Origin: Heliocidaris erythrogramma
Lineage: Eukaryota; Echinodermata; Echinoidea; Camarodonta; Echinometridae
Length of the DNA stretch: 64,000 bases
Direction: 5' to 3'
NCBI GenBank assembly: GCA_025617745.1
Contig: CM046858.1
Span: forward strand, 32,030,180-32,094,179
In this document: positions 1 through 9,724 of the stretch, piece by piece
Layout: every line of letters begins with the position of its first letter
How positions within the stretch are numbered: the first letter of the stretch is position 1
Made by a program: the position numbers and the translations under genes
The notes under the pieces: generated by a model
The model's input: the letters and a program-made list of their open reading frames with translations, nothing else
The model's database searches: none
Told to the model about the DNA's origin: nothing

Positions 1-62
1 CGAACACGATGCCCTCTCGCGGCATAAAAACGTCCACAATCTGCGATTGAGTATCCCTTTAA
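1..62. mobile_element. Right end of a TTAA-bounded MITE, cut by the window edge
   Basis: Bases 6-62 closely match 14079-14135, the right end of a second copy in this window. Both end with GTATCCCTTTAA, whose reverse complement opens the full copy at 13850. The next bases start a LINE reading frame that would naturally contain TTAAG, so the MITE may sit in a TTAA target inside that LINE. The family is unidentified; TTAA ends recall piggyBac-type insertion, which is inference. Confidence 0.6.
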
Positions 63-663
63 GTTTTTTGGTGTATTGGATGAATATTTAACTTGGGACG
101 ATCATATCAAAGGTTTTAACATCTATTTCACGTTGTGTAGGAATTCTTTTTAAAATTAAACAATATTTACCCTTACAGGTATTAATTTTTATATATAATA
201 CTATATTGATGCCACATATTACATATTGTGATATTGTTTGGAGATCATTATAAATAAAAATATAATTACATCATTTTATTGCAAGAGAAATATATTCGTT
301 TAATATGTGCAGGTGGTGGATTTTATGATCATACAGACCCATTGTTTTATCGATTCAGTACGTTGAAAATTGACGATATTCATACTTTTCAAATTGCTTT
401 ATGTATCGGTTCCACTTCCGTCAACTTCCAAGTACGTTAGATCATATGTTCTTAAACTCTGCAATACATAAGTACCCTACAAAAATTTTCTTCAAATATT
501 CATCTTATAAACCCAATAACTTCACTTGCTCACAAATCGATCAAACATGTTGGTCATGACATATGGAATAATATACCTTTAAATATACGATGTTATCCTA
601 CAGTAACCAGGTTTAAAAATGAATTTAAGAAATGAGTTTTAAGCCGGTATCAAAATGCACACT
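63..663 (+). pseudogene. Non-LTR retrotransposon (LINE) fragment, C-terminal part of reverse transcriptase
   Basis: Translating the plus strand from 61 gives a decayed LINE reverse-transcriptase C-terminus: FGVLDEYLTWDDHIK, then ISRCVGILFKIKQYLPLQ and MPHITYCDIVW, then DIWNNIPLNIRCYPTVTRFK near 565-630. This is the usual thumb and post-thumb region of jockey/CR1-type elements. Several in-frame stops and frame changes show it is dead. The catalytic YADD part would lie upstream, outside the window or lost. The 3' UTR continues beyond the DIRS insertion at 6879-7295. Confidence 0.8.
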
Positions 664-707
664 AATTTGTAAAATCAGCACTGATTTTCTTATTTACTAT
701 ATAAATC

Positions 708-859
708 TATATACCTACCTATTATGCCTGTAGTCTTGACTACGGGACCCCTTCGAGAATTATCACACATGTGTCACAAAATTGTGCGCACCCCCCCGTA
801 ATCCTATTGTCCCCTTTGCCACTCACGCGCGTCAATACGCTACGGCCATCTTCCTCTTT
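708..859. repeat. DIRS left inverted terminal repeat
   Basis: 152 bp that read as the exact reverse complement of 6708-6859 by eye. The match stops at 859/6708, where the next bases differ (T versus C in the same orientation). Outside it, 664-707 is the left-only tail, found again only in the internal complementary region. Confidence 0.9.
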
Positions 860-918
860 TGCGAGCAACCCCAAGAAGAAACATGTTGCTTGCAAGGAGC
901 GGGGAAGGAGGGAGGGTC

Positions 919-1013
919 ATAGGTAGGTATATAGATTTATATAGTAAATAAGAAAATCAGTGCTGATTTTACAAATTTACTGCAATAAATCATATATACC
1001 TACCTATTATGCC
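919..1013. repeat. DIRS internal complementary region (circle-junction template)
   Basis: The first part (919 to about 976) is the reverse complement of the left outer edge (664-722). The second part (about 970-1013) is the reverse complement of the right outer edge (6839-6878). The two meet at AAATTT. In the DIRS1 model this region templates completion of the ends into a circle, so the joined outer edges should match it, and they do. Confidence 0.88.
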
Positions 1014-1080
1014 AGACCAGCGCCAACTCAAAAAACCGGGAGGCATGTTTCGAGCAAAGGAAATAGGATTACACCAAAGA

Positions 1081-2580
1081 CTACAAAGAAGACACAGCGG
1101 CCTTCAAGGTGGCTGACGCAAACAAAGCTTCACCTGCGGGAATATCCCTAAGGTAGCAAGAAATGAAGGAATTGGGCGAACGCCAATAAGCAGCCTTCAA
1201 AATATCAACAAGCGCCACACCTTGAAACAGAGCCCAAGAAGTGCTGACACTACGAGTATCATGAGCACGAGGCTTACTGTCGGATAAAAGAGCCTCTGTG
1301 CCAGCGGCCCTAATAGCTTCAACGATCCATCTAGAAATGGAATCAAGAGAGGCAGGAGAAAAAGGCTCTCTAGTGATCAAGAACAACTGATCATCCTTAC
1401 GAAAAGACTTAGTCTTATCAATATACCATTTGAGAGCCCTAACAGGACACCAAACTTTGTCCTCACGCACCGAAGAAAGGTCAGAAAGCGGACAAAGAAA
1501 AATCTCAACAGGACCGGAGGTAGCTGTCTGATTCTTGGCAACGAAAGAAGCCCTAGGAATCAATCTAACACCTTTTCTCTCCCAGCGAACATGACCAGGA
1601 GTAAGACAGAGAGCATGAAGAGTACTGCGCCTCTGCCCAGAGGCAATAGCTACCAAAAAGAGCGTCTTAACCGTAAGATGATGAAGCGAAGCTTCACCTA
1701 ACGGTTCAAAAGGAGGTTTCGCCAAGGCCTCCAGGACCTTAGGCAGACTCCAAGACGGCACTAACTTAGAAAATGAAGGTCGTTTCAGAAAGAACGAACG
1801 AATCAAATCGCTTAGTAGCGGGGAATTGGAAATCCCCGAACCATCCGAAAAACCCGAATGAATGGCCCCGATCGCCGAACGGTAGCCTCGGATAGTAGAA
1901 ATAGATCTCCCTTTGTCAAACAACGAGATTAAGAAATCCGCAATTGAGCCAATAGGAGCCTTAGAAGGGGTTTGATTTCTCTCTTTGCACCAAAGGAAAA
2001 AGACCGAGAGACGGGAATTGTAAATTTCCCTAGTAGAAACCCTACGACTGGACATTAAAAAGTCCGCGGCTCTATCAGAGAGACCCGACTGTCTTGCAGA
2101 TTCCCTGACAGGGGCCAAGCAGTCAAATGAAGAGACTCCGGATTGTGGTGAAGAATCCCCGATAGGGGCTGTAACACCAGATCCGCTCTTAACGGGAGAA
2201 CTAACGGTTGAGCCCTTAGAAGGCTCATAAGCTCCGGAAACCAATTCCTCCTGGGCCAAAAGGGAGCTATTACAAGCACCCTCGCCCGATCTTCCCTGAT
2301 TTTCCGCAAGACACGCGGAATCAGTTGGAAGGGAGGAAAGGCGAATCCCTGAAGGTTCTCCCAGCTGAGGGAGAAAGCATCGAGAGCCCATGCTCCCTGA
2401 TCGCGAACACGGGAGCAATACTTCGGCAGCTGGTGATTTAGCACCGACGCAAATAGATCCACTTCCAGTGGACCTAGGCAAGTGCGAATGCGGCAAAATA
2501 CCTCCGGATGGAGCATCCATTCCGATCCATTCCGATCCATTCCGATGGAAGATACCTGCCCCGGGACAGAAAATCCGCAA
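1081..2580 (-). CDS. DIRS tyrosine recombinase (YR)
   Basis: Open frame of 499 codons. The recombinase proper starts near residue 167 (LSDRAADFLMSS), matching the usual start of the DIRS YR core. Catalytic residues are visible: Arg 317/318 in SGQRRSTLH, the HxxR box H440-D-T-R443, and the nucleophile Tyr476 in FISCYLRD, preceded by a WRSPNSF segment typical of the group. The enzyme would integrate the circular cDNA by site-specific recombination in the nucleus. The first ~165 codons overlap the methyltransferase-like frame (2055-2516) in another phase, as is common where DIRS ORFs overlap. The true start codon is uncertain; translation may begin well inside this frame. No internal stop or lost catalytic residue was seen, so it is the best preserved gene of the element. 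Confidence 0.88.
   Translation of the reverse strand: MRIFCPGAGIFHRNGSEWIGMDAPSGGILPHSHLPRSTGSGSICVGAKSPAAEVLLPCSRSGSMGSRCFLPQLGEPSGIRLSSLPTDSACLAENQGRSGEGACNSSLLAQEELVSGAYEPSKGSTVSSPVKSGSGVTAPIGDSSPQSGVSSFDCLAPVRESARQSGLSDRAADFLMSSRRVSTREIYNSRLSVFFLWCKERNQTPSKAPIGSIADFLISLFDKGRSISTIRGYRSAIGAIHSGFSDGSGISNSPLLSDLIRSFFLKRPSFSKLVPSWSLPKVLEALAKPPFEPLGEASLHHLTVKTLFLVAIASGQRRSTLHALCLTPGHVRWERKGVRLIPRASFVAKNQTATSGPVEIFLCPLSDLSSVREDKVWCPVRALKWYIDKTKSFRKDDQLFLITREPFSPASLDSISRWIVEAIRAAGTEALLSDSKPRAHDTRSVSTSWALFQGVALVDILKAAYWRSPNSFISCYLRDIPAGEALFASATLKAAVSSL
2055..2516 (-). pseudogene. DIRS methyltransferase-like region downstream of RNase H, split off by a frameshift
   Basis: This minus-strand frame carries LGPLEVDLFASVLNHQLPKY, DAFSLSW, FAFPPFQLIPRVLRKI and VLVIAPFWPRRNWFPEL, the block that normally follows RNase H in DIRS/PAT-type pol proteins and is often annotated as methyltransferase-like. 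It should be continuous with the RT-RNase H frame (2474-3958). Instead a triplicated decamer at 2516-2545 shifts the frame just before it. The frame ends at a stop at 2055, overlapping the recombinase ORF. Enzymatic activity cannot be judged; I see no clear DPPY-type motif. Confidence 0.65.
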
Positions 2581-3958
2581 TGAGGTTTTCCCGACCTGGG
2601 ATGAAAGAGGCCACGGGTGTGATTGCCATGCGACGACACCACCTCCACAGCTGAGCTGCTAGGGCATTCAGGGCAACCGAACGAGTGCCTCCCTGCCGAT
2701 TGATATATGCCGCCACGGTAACATTGTCCGTGAGAATCAGAACCGAACGACTGAGAAGTCGACTTCTGAAATGGAGCAAGGTCAACAGAACTGCCATAAA
2801 CTCCAGGACATTGATATGAGGAAGAGTCCCAAGATGAGACCAATCCCCCGCAACCGTGCTGCCGTTGCAGTGTCCTCCCCACCCCAACCGAGAGGCGTCC
2901 GTCGAAACCGATATCGACGGAAGAGGGACAGAGAAGGACCTGCCTCGCGCGAGAAACACCTCGCTCGTCCAACAAGCGAGAAGAGACTTGATCTCTACTG
3001 GTACTGGAATCCAGACCAAAAGAGAGTCTTTTCCCGGCTTGAAGAACCTGAGGAGATGTCTCTGAAAGGGTCTCATGAGGAGCCGGCAGTCCTCTAAAAC
3101 ATCGACTAGACTGGCCAGATAACCTAGAAACTGAAGCCACTGTCTGGCCGAGACTCTTCTGGCCAGCAAGAGCTTGCGAGCCGCAGAGACAATGGTGAGA
3201 ATCCTGTCTCGACTGGGTCGAGCTAACTGATTCCTTATGTCTAACACCGCCCCCAGAAAAACTGGGTTGCGAGTGGGGACTAACTCTGACTTTTCCCAAT
3301 TTATTAGGAAACCTAAGTCTTGAGTAAGAGAGACTAGCAAACGAGTCTCGTCCAACAAACGATCGCGCGACTCCGCAAGGAGAAGCCAATCGTCCAGGTA
3401 ACAAAACAACCGCAGGCCGCGACGCCTCAGAAAGGCCGCTAGCACCGCTACAACTTGAGTAAAAACCCGAGGGGCCGGGCGCAGCCCGAAGGGAAGAGCC
3501 CGAAACCGGTAAGTCTCCGAGAGGAAGGAGAACCCCAGAAGATCGCGAGATGCGCGATGAATGGGAATGTGAAAGTACGCGTCCTTGAGATCTATCGAGA
3601 CCGCGTAGTCTTCCCTTTTGATCAACGGAAGAATGGAGGCAAGAGTCTCCATACGAAAATGAACCGGAGGAATAAATTTGTTTATCCTCTTAGGTTCAGT
3701 ATCAAACGAAGTTTTCCCGAGCGCTTGGGAATAACAAATATTGGAGAAAGGGAAAGAGACGGCCTGTCTCTTACCCTTTCTATAGCCCTCTTTTCCAAAA
3801 GAGACTCGATCTCCTTCGAAGCATGAGACCGAGACAGGGCAGACATGGGAGGTGACCGAATTCTTATAGCCCCTCCGGGGAGCGAGGCGCAAAGATCTAT
3901 GAAGAATCCGTCTCGCACGACGGAGAGAACAAACCCGTCCCCGGAGATGGCCTCCCAA
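2474..3958 (-). pseudogene. DIRS reverse transcriptase - RNase H
   Basis: Of this 494-codon frame, residues from about 91 (INKFIPPVHF) onward are real pol. RT has SIDLKDAYFHIPIH (first catalytic Asp) and the YLDD box at 187-190. RNase H has Asp354 in STDAS, Glu386 in LEFMAV, Asp411 in LTDN and Asp462 in ADFLSRG, the expected D-E-D-D set. Residues 1-90 are an off-frame read; the true N-terminal part is in the frame 3682-4155. The C-terminal ~20 residues after SEW are off-frame because of the decamer expansion at 2516-2545. The protein would copy the element's RNA to DNA. Catalytic residues remain, but the gene is broken at both ends by frame lesions, whether biological or sequencing errors. 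Confidence 0.85.
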
Positions 3959-4155
3959 GCGGGGAGAAACGCATGAAGTCGGCCACCTACCACATTCGGT
4001 CGAACCAGCGCTCGGGGAAAAACGTCAAAAACCAGGCTTGGCCTTCTGCGAAGCCATCGCCTTACCACGAGAACCTCTCGAAAAACCCCTGCCACGACTC
4101 CCTCTCCCACGAGACGGAGCTGGCTGAGGCTCAGGAGGCGGGACCCTAGACACAC
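3682..4155 (-). pseudogene. DIRS reverse transcriptase, N-terminal fingers segment (frame-shifted from the rest)
   Basis: Residues ~100-157 of this frame read as an RT N-terminus: ESLLEKRAIERV, then LSPIFVIPKRSGKLRLILNL, the conserved RT motif 1, followed at once by a stop. The continuation (INKFIPPVHF) is in the next frame at about 3688. A single-base change near 3683-3690 explains the split. Its upstream part overlaps the end of gag (stop at 4025), as in other DIRS elements. Confidence 0.75.
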
Positions 4156-6288
4156 GACTGCGTTGGCCCGATACAGGACCAGCAGGTCTACGCTGAACAG
4201 GGGCCCGCGTTGGCTTAGAGCTAGTGTGAAACTGCTTAGTCATATCCGAGATCTGCTTTCGCGCATCGATCTCTCTTTGAAACACCGTAGCGAATTTACC
4301 ACCAAAAAGCGAAGGACCCCGAGACGGAACATCTCGGAGAAGTTGAGCAATGCCCGACTCTCTAACACCCAGTGCTGAGAGAGCCGAGGTCCTGCGACGG
4401 AACGTAGCCGAAGCAGCTGCTGTGGAAAGCTGCGACCACTGCAGACAAAAAAGAGTATGCAGCAAGTCGTCAATAATCAGCTTGTCACCATCGGTAACAT
4501 TCAACTCCTCCGCCCTGGACCTAAGGTCGGAGAGAAGCCCTTGAAAAGCCGTCAAACGCATCCCTGATCTAATGTGGTTTTCAATATTAGACCAAATCTT
4601 ATCCTCCGCCCTGAACGCAGCGGAGGTAAGCGGATTAGTCGCCCGCAAGCGACGACCAACCTCTAAAATCTCAGGAGAAAGAATCTTAGCCTTGAAAAAG
4701 CTGTCTTGGTCCTGAGAACAAAAGGCAAAAGCCTTACCCCTGACCGCATTAGATCGCTTAACCAACACAGCGGCCTCAATGCGGTCATACTCCAGCTTGA
4801 AAGCCTCCTCGAGAGCAATACCCTCAGAGGAGACCTGCTGCTTGAAATTCCAACGCGAAGTCGAACCCTGCGCGCGGGTTGACTGAACTTCAGGGCGATA
4901 TTTGGACAACAAAGCAATCGCTTCCACTCCACAGAGATTGAGCGATTGAGACTCCGCCTGCCCAAGCGATTCGGGAACCGAAGCTTGAGAGGACGCATCC
5001 AAATCTGGTTCCACCCGAGTGGAATGAGACAAAGGAACGCTAACAAAGGCCTCCGCAGGCGGGTCCCCGCATGGTTGACCAACAGTCTCCTCGCCCGGCG
5101 GAGCCCCAAGGGCCGCGGGAGTAGGAGGCACATGCGAATCAGTCTCAGACAAAGAGGAATCAATCACAAAAGGTTGATCAGACTCAAAGCGAGATCCCTG
5201 AATAGGGACAGAAGTCAGGGTTGAAGAAGCCGGTACAAAGGACCAACCATGACTCTGAGCAAAAGCCCGCATCATACTGAACATGTCAGCTTGAGAGGAG
5301 CTAGCCGGGTCAGCCAGGCCAGACGGGCAAGAGGTCGGCAAAGCCTTGCCTCTTTTCGCCTTCTTCTTGGCCTTTTTCTTGGCTGGCTCGACAATAGTCG
5401 TAGCCGAAAGCCTTTTCTTAGAACGCTTAATCGGATTCATTCGGATCCCCGAAGCCTCTTCGGAAACACGAACCGATTCCTCCGCGGAGGGACGTTCACT
5501 TCCCATAAAGGGATTGGAGCGCTCATGGCGTAAGCCTAGAGAATCGCCCAAATCACCCATATTGGCTAGGCAAGAAGATGCCGTAGCCATGGGTTGGGAG
5601 CTAAAAGCTCCCAGTGCGTGGGCAGACCGAGATGACTCGGTATGTGCCCGATGACTACTAAAGGCATGCGAACCCACTATTGGACCGCTTGAAAGCGGCA
5701 ATAGGGGAGCACTAGTAGTCACGCACTCAGGTGAAAACACCTGTTGCTCCGAAGAGCGTCCATAATTGTTAGCTCGAGCATTCCCATCAGCTGGCAACTG
5801 AGACAGCCCAGAAAGTACTCGTTCCCCCATATGGCGTTTGCCGGGGGCTAGGGTTTGAGAACCCAGACCAACATGGACTAAGCCCGTGGGTTGCCCTGCA
5901 GTAGTGGGGCGCGTCTCCCCTAACGGATCAGAGCGAGTGAACGCTACCGTACGGGAAACAACAGCCCCCCCCCCCCCTCTGGTCTCAGCGACCGGGGGAT
6001 TGGATTCGAGATATCCAAACCACTAGAATCTGACGCCACCCACCCCGAAACCACAGGCTTCGGAGTTGACAATCCCGATTCAGTTAACGCCACCCGTCCC
6101 GAAGCCGCAAGCTCCGAAACTGGCAAACTCTGCAAGGGAACACCACTAGGCAACTTACCTTTAGCCCTCCTCCCTCCCCCGCGTACCGCTGTACTCGGGG
6201 GAGTTCTGGAAGGCCGAGTCGTCTTGCTAGACAACTCTTCGGAAGAAGCAGGTCTCCTTGACCCAGCTGCTTCTTCTTCCGAATTCAT
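4025..6288 (-). pseudogene. DIRS gag-like protein, broken by a poly-C slip
   Basis: The main frame is 4025-5830 (601 codons). It has a basic stretch (KKKAKKKAKRGK), a Ser/Pro-rich N-terminal half, and an Arg/Gly-rich tail (SRGRGSRGRGFSRG) suited to nucleic-acid binding. It stays open upstream of its first ATG up to a run of 13 C on the plus strand (5965-5977). Beyond that, the adjacent frame continues to an ATG at 6286-6288 (MNSEEEAAG), which I take as the original start. One indel in the homopolymer therefore splits gag. Just upstream of that ATG the minus strand has a pyrimidine-rich TTTTATTGCAG that looks like a 3' splice site, so the leader may be spliced (inference). Confidence 0.72.
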
Positions 6289-6707
6289 ACCACTGCAATA
6301 AAACAGACAATAAAGTATACTTTTCAAATTAAGAAATACTTCAACTGAATGCAGTAAATAAAACTAAAGTTTATTTGGGAGATACGCACTAAATAAATTT
6401 TCACAGCCTAAACCGTAAGAACAAACACCGAACCCGAAGGCTCGGTGACAAACGGAAACACCCGCAAACACGGAAATATCTACGTGGGGCTGACCGTGAA
6501 AGAGAAAAATAAATGCCAAGAAAGGGAATCAAAAAATCCCTTGCAATCGGCAAGAGTGACTAATAAAACACAAAGTACTATAATCTAAACGAATATAGGT
6601 ACCTAAAAGTGCTTTAACTATGCGAAAAAGCGCACCAAAAAGATACTATACGACCTGATTTCAGGAGCGCTGTGACTATACGTCCTAACTCGTCGGGGGC
6701 GAGCAAG
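6289..6707 (-). other. DIRS 5' leader between right ITR and gag
   Basis: About 420 bp without a convincing ORF. It lies upstream of gag on the coding strand, next to the terminal repeat that should carry the promoter, and ends at a splice-acceptor-like TTATTGCAG. No TATA box is obvious to me. Confidence 0.5.
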
Positions 6708-6859
6708 AAAGAGGAAGATGGCCGTAGCGTATTGACGCGCGTGAGTGGCAAAGGGGACAATAGGATTACGGGGGGGTGCGCACAATTTTGTGACACATGT
6801 GTGATAATTCTCGAAGGGGTCCCGTAGTCAAGACTACAGGCATAATAGGTAGGTATATA
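6708..6859. repeat. DIRS right inverted terminal repeat
   Basis: Reverse complement of 708-859 over 152 bp with no mismatch seen. Because the genes are on the minus strand, this is the 5' (promoter-side) terminus of the transcript. Bases 6860-6878 are the right-only tail, also represented in the internal complementary region. Confidence 0.9.
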
Positions 6860-6878
6860 TGATTTATTGCAGTAAATT

Positions 6879-7295
6879 GCGTTATTTTGGTCTCGTCTTC
6901 GTCCCCCTCCCACTGGAATTCTTATTGTATTTGCAATACAGTAGAATTTACCATGTACGATTTTATTTTATTGTACTGTATTGATCTAGATCTACGACTG
7001 ACATTTGATAAGTATGTAATCATATGACACGCTCTTTACTATTTGTGAACCCCATTTAAATAATCGTTATATGTATGTGTATACGTGTATGCCTTTATAT
7101 ATGTACATGTATATGTATACGAAGTTTATATCTTAAAGGGGTACTTTTTGATTTCTTGAGGGGCGTTACTTTCAAGCCTTAGGCTTATGACTAACCCCTC
7201 CCATGCGATGACTGTTTTATTATTGTATTGATATGTCATTTTGTATTTTATGCATGGAAAAAAACTAAAATTAAATCAAATTAAATCAAATGATC
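6879..7295 (+). mobile_element. LINE 3' UTR and tail, continued after the DIRS insertion
   Basis: Non-coding sequence that resumes the LINE of 63-663. It ends in a short tandem AAATTAAATC-type tail at about 7265-7292, as in LINEs that end in microsatellite tails instead of poly(A). Removing 664-6878 joins the two halves at AATT. Confidence 0.6.
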
Positions 7296-7325
7296 ATGAT
7301 GGTGAGACTATTTCTAGAGACGTAC

Positions 7326-7433
7326 CTGTATTGTGGTAATGTATTTGAAGAAACGCTTAGCCTCAGCGTCCATGGAATGATCACTAGTAGCCCACGACTG
7401 GAGCAATAGACCCGCATGAGTCCTCTCTCCACT
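7326..7433 (-). CDS. Candidate internal exon, unidentified protein
   Basis: On the minus strand a T-rich acceptor (TTTATTTTGTAACAG) is followed by 108 bp open in two frames and ends at CAG/GTACGT, a strong donor. The phase 0-0 reading gives 36 residues including THAGLLLQSWATSDHS and DAEAKRFFKYITTIQ, which looks protein-like (amphipathic, acidic-basic mix). I do not recognise the family. The LINE 3' tail ends only ~30 bp past the donor. It could be chance. Confidence 0.35.
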
Positions 7434-7621
7434 CTGTTACAAAATAAACACAATCACAGTATTATTTCTAAAATCTGACGTGTTGTAATTCTCATTACGG
7501 TAGTTTGCTTTAAATTTTTCAAAGTAAAACAGTCCCGTAACTTGAATTTTACCGGGGGTGCGCACATTACATGACATGCATGTTGGCTCAGGTGGACCAT
7601 AATTTTAAAGACCAAAAACCT

Positions 7622-7710
7622 TTTTTTTTTTTTGGTCAAGCGGACCTCTAGTAGCTAGCGGGGAAGGGGGGGGGGGCGCCCACGCACCCCCTCCCCTAGT
7701 TACGGACCTG
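7622..7710 (-). mobile_element. hAT-like MITE end (single terminus)
   Basis: Read on the minus strand from 7710, the sequence begins CAGGTCCGTAACTAGGGG and runs into a G/C homopolymer-rich stretch (G11 at 7666-7676). This resembles CAGNGGCGTAACTAGG-type ends of hAT-related MITEs seen elsewhere in this window (49287). The opposite terminus is not recognised. Confidence 0.35.
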
Positions 7711-9724
7711 TGAAAATATAAGCAAGTATTTCTCTGAAAGCCACAGAATTTAATGTGAATAAATGTATGGGATAAATGATTACTTTTCACTGAATAACCA
7801 CGATCTAATATTGTAAAGAACAAAATACTACATGCCCAACGAAGTTCCTGAACTGTATTTCGTTTCTAAACCTTTAAGGCTTTGCCCTAGATGAATATAT
7901 CAGGTTTATATCATATAAGAATCAAGTTCAAAGTTCCATGAAACGTATGCCTATACTGTAAAACAATTTCAACTCACAGACCCTATGTGGGTGAGATGCT
8001 TTGCTTTGAATTGAAATCAACTTGGCCTTGTCGGGTAAATCAGATACAATATTGAAGTTTGCACGAGACTGATTGGGTCTAGTAATGGCTCACTGATGCT
8101 ATCTCTCTCTCTCTCTCTCTCTCTCTTTCACATCTGTTTTCAGCCCTAGTGAATCTTACAGAGTTCAATGTCATGGGAGGTGGGGCTCATTATTATACTG
8201 TACTTCTTACTGCATGGTTCATCATATCATTCTGGTATATGTAAAGTTCTGAGACCAACACCCCCCCCCCCCCTCCTCCGCCGCTTCCCATCATTAGAAG
8301 TATGATTACCATCGTGCTATATTCAAAGTTAACATAAACAGACGTCAATCCCTGGTAAGATTTAGGGTTTTACGAATCGAAAGTAGATGAATTAGATTAG
8401 ATACCGTTAACCTCGGAAGTCAAGTTGATATTATGGGGGTTACAGCGCTGAAAGATATGTTGTTTTATGTAAGTTGTTATCCTGAATAGCTTCAAAACAT
8501 TAAAGACATTGTCGAGAAAGGAAGAGGTTAAAATAGAGTCGGGGCGGCTGAACGATTTTACAACTAGCCTCATCAGAGGACTTTGCCCCCAAATGATATT
8601 TTATTAAAAAAAAGGGGGACACCCCCAAAAGGATGTGATGAAATATGAAGCATGATTAAGATAAATTTGTCATTCCTCCCCTTTTTTACATTACATTAAA
8701 TTATATCTTTATTTTTAAAATAAATTCTGACGTTGTTTATGATTGTTACAATTATCTTCCCATCATCACATTAGGTAGGGATTGATTGCAGGAGCTGGCA
8801 AAGCGAGCAAGCAAAAGAAATTGAAATTGTCTATCGAGCAACCACTAGTGCATAATGTCTCCATATTTGTATTCTTTTTTGAATTTGAATGAGGCTCTTT
8901 ATGATTATTTATTTTTTCACAATTTGACATACTCCATTCACAACGAGATAGCTTACTGATCATGTTGACCATGCCCCCCCCCCCCTTCACTCCTCCGAGT
9001 TATATCCCCTGTGTTTTCATCCATAGTTGACAGGGTTTTATGGCACAATCTGATGTTAAAAGGCCCCTCCACGAATGAAGACAGTAACCTTCTTGATGTT
9101 AAAAAAGAAACAATGCCTACCCTGCATGCACTTACCTACATCATCATCGAATTTCGTAATGTGGATGGTGGGGTAAATGTAAAAAGGGCTCATTATTGAC
9201 CATTTTGTTAAAAAAAACACAAGCTATTGTTGATTATCACCACAAAAAAGTGGCCACTTGCTAACATCATGCAGGGAAGAAATTGGGTATATAAGGAAGA
9301 AGAAGGTGAAGAAGGTGCAGTTAATCTGTTTGGATCCAGAAGGGTGTTAACTCCTAAACTTTAACACAGAGTTAACGCTTTCAACATTATCTCAGAACGG
9401 GCGAATCTGAGCATCCTAACACCGCGCGACACCCTCCCAATCGATTCTACATGTTCTATGAATAAGGTTAATGTTTAACGGAGAGATCATGACATTTCCG
9501 TCTAGGAACTCAATGGCAAGTCTAGAGGGTATCCTTTATGATCGAATACAGAATGAACATAGACAAACACAGTTCCACAAGTACATGAATTAAGTACTTT
9601 GGATCGAGCCAAATGAGAGTGTTTATTCACGTACATTGACAAGTTTGTTAAAGGTTGCATGACAAATGACACGCCATCTTTTCCTAACTTCAACCTTGGA
9701 CCAAATAATATCTATATCCGGGGA
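7711..9724. other. Non-coding stretch
   Basis: No convincing gene. It holds a (TC)n run at 8101-8128, C13 at 8261-8273 and C12 at 8976-8987. Short ORFs here look random. Confidence 0.6.

Larger units (their letters stand above)
664..6878 (-). mobile_element. Complete DIRS1-like tyrosine-recombinase retrotransposon
   Basis: A 6215-bp element coded on the minus strand. It has inverted terminal repeats (708-859 and 6708-6859), an internal complementary region (919-1013), and genes in the order gag, RT-RNase H, methyltransferase-like region, tyrosine recombinase. DIRS elements integrate as circles through their recombinase instead of a DDE integrase, so they make no target duplication. Here both outer edges carry AATT, consistent with a shared crossover. 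It interrupts the 3' UTR of the LINE at 63-663 and 6879-7295. Terminal repeats look identical, suggesting a recent insertion, but gag and pol carry small frame lesions. It is clearly more GC-rich than the flanks. Confidence 0.9.

Noticed and set aside
3455-3826. 123-codon plus-strand ORF opposite the RT
   Set aside because: Shadow of the minus-strand RT gene.
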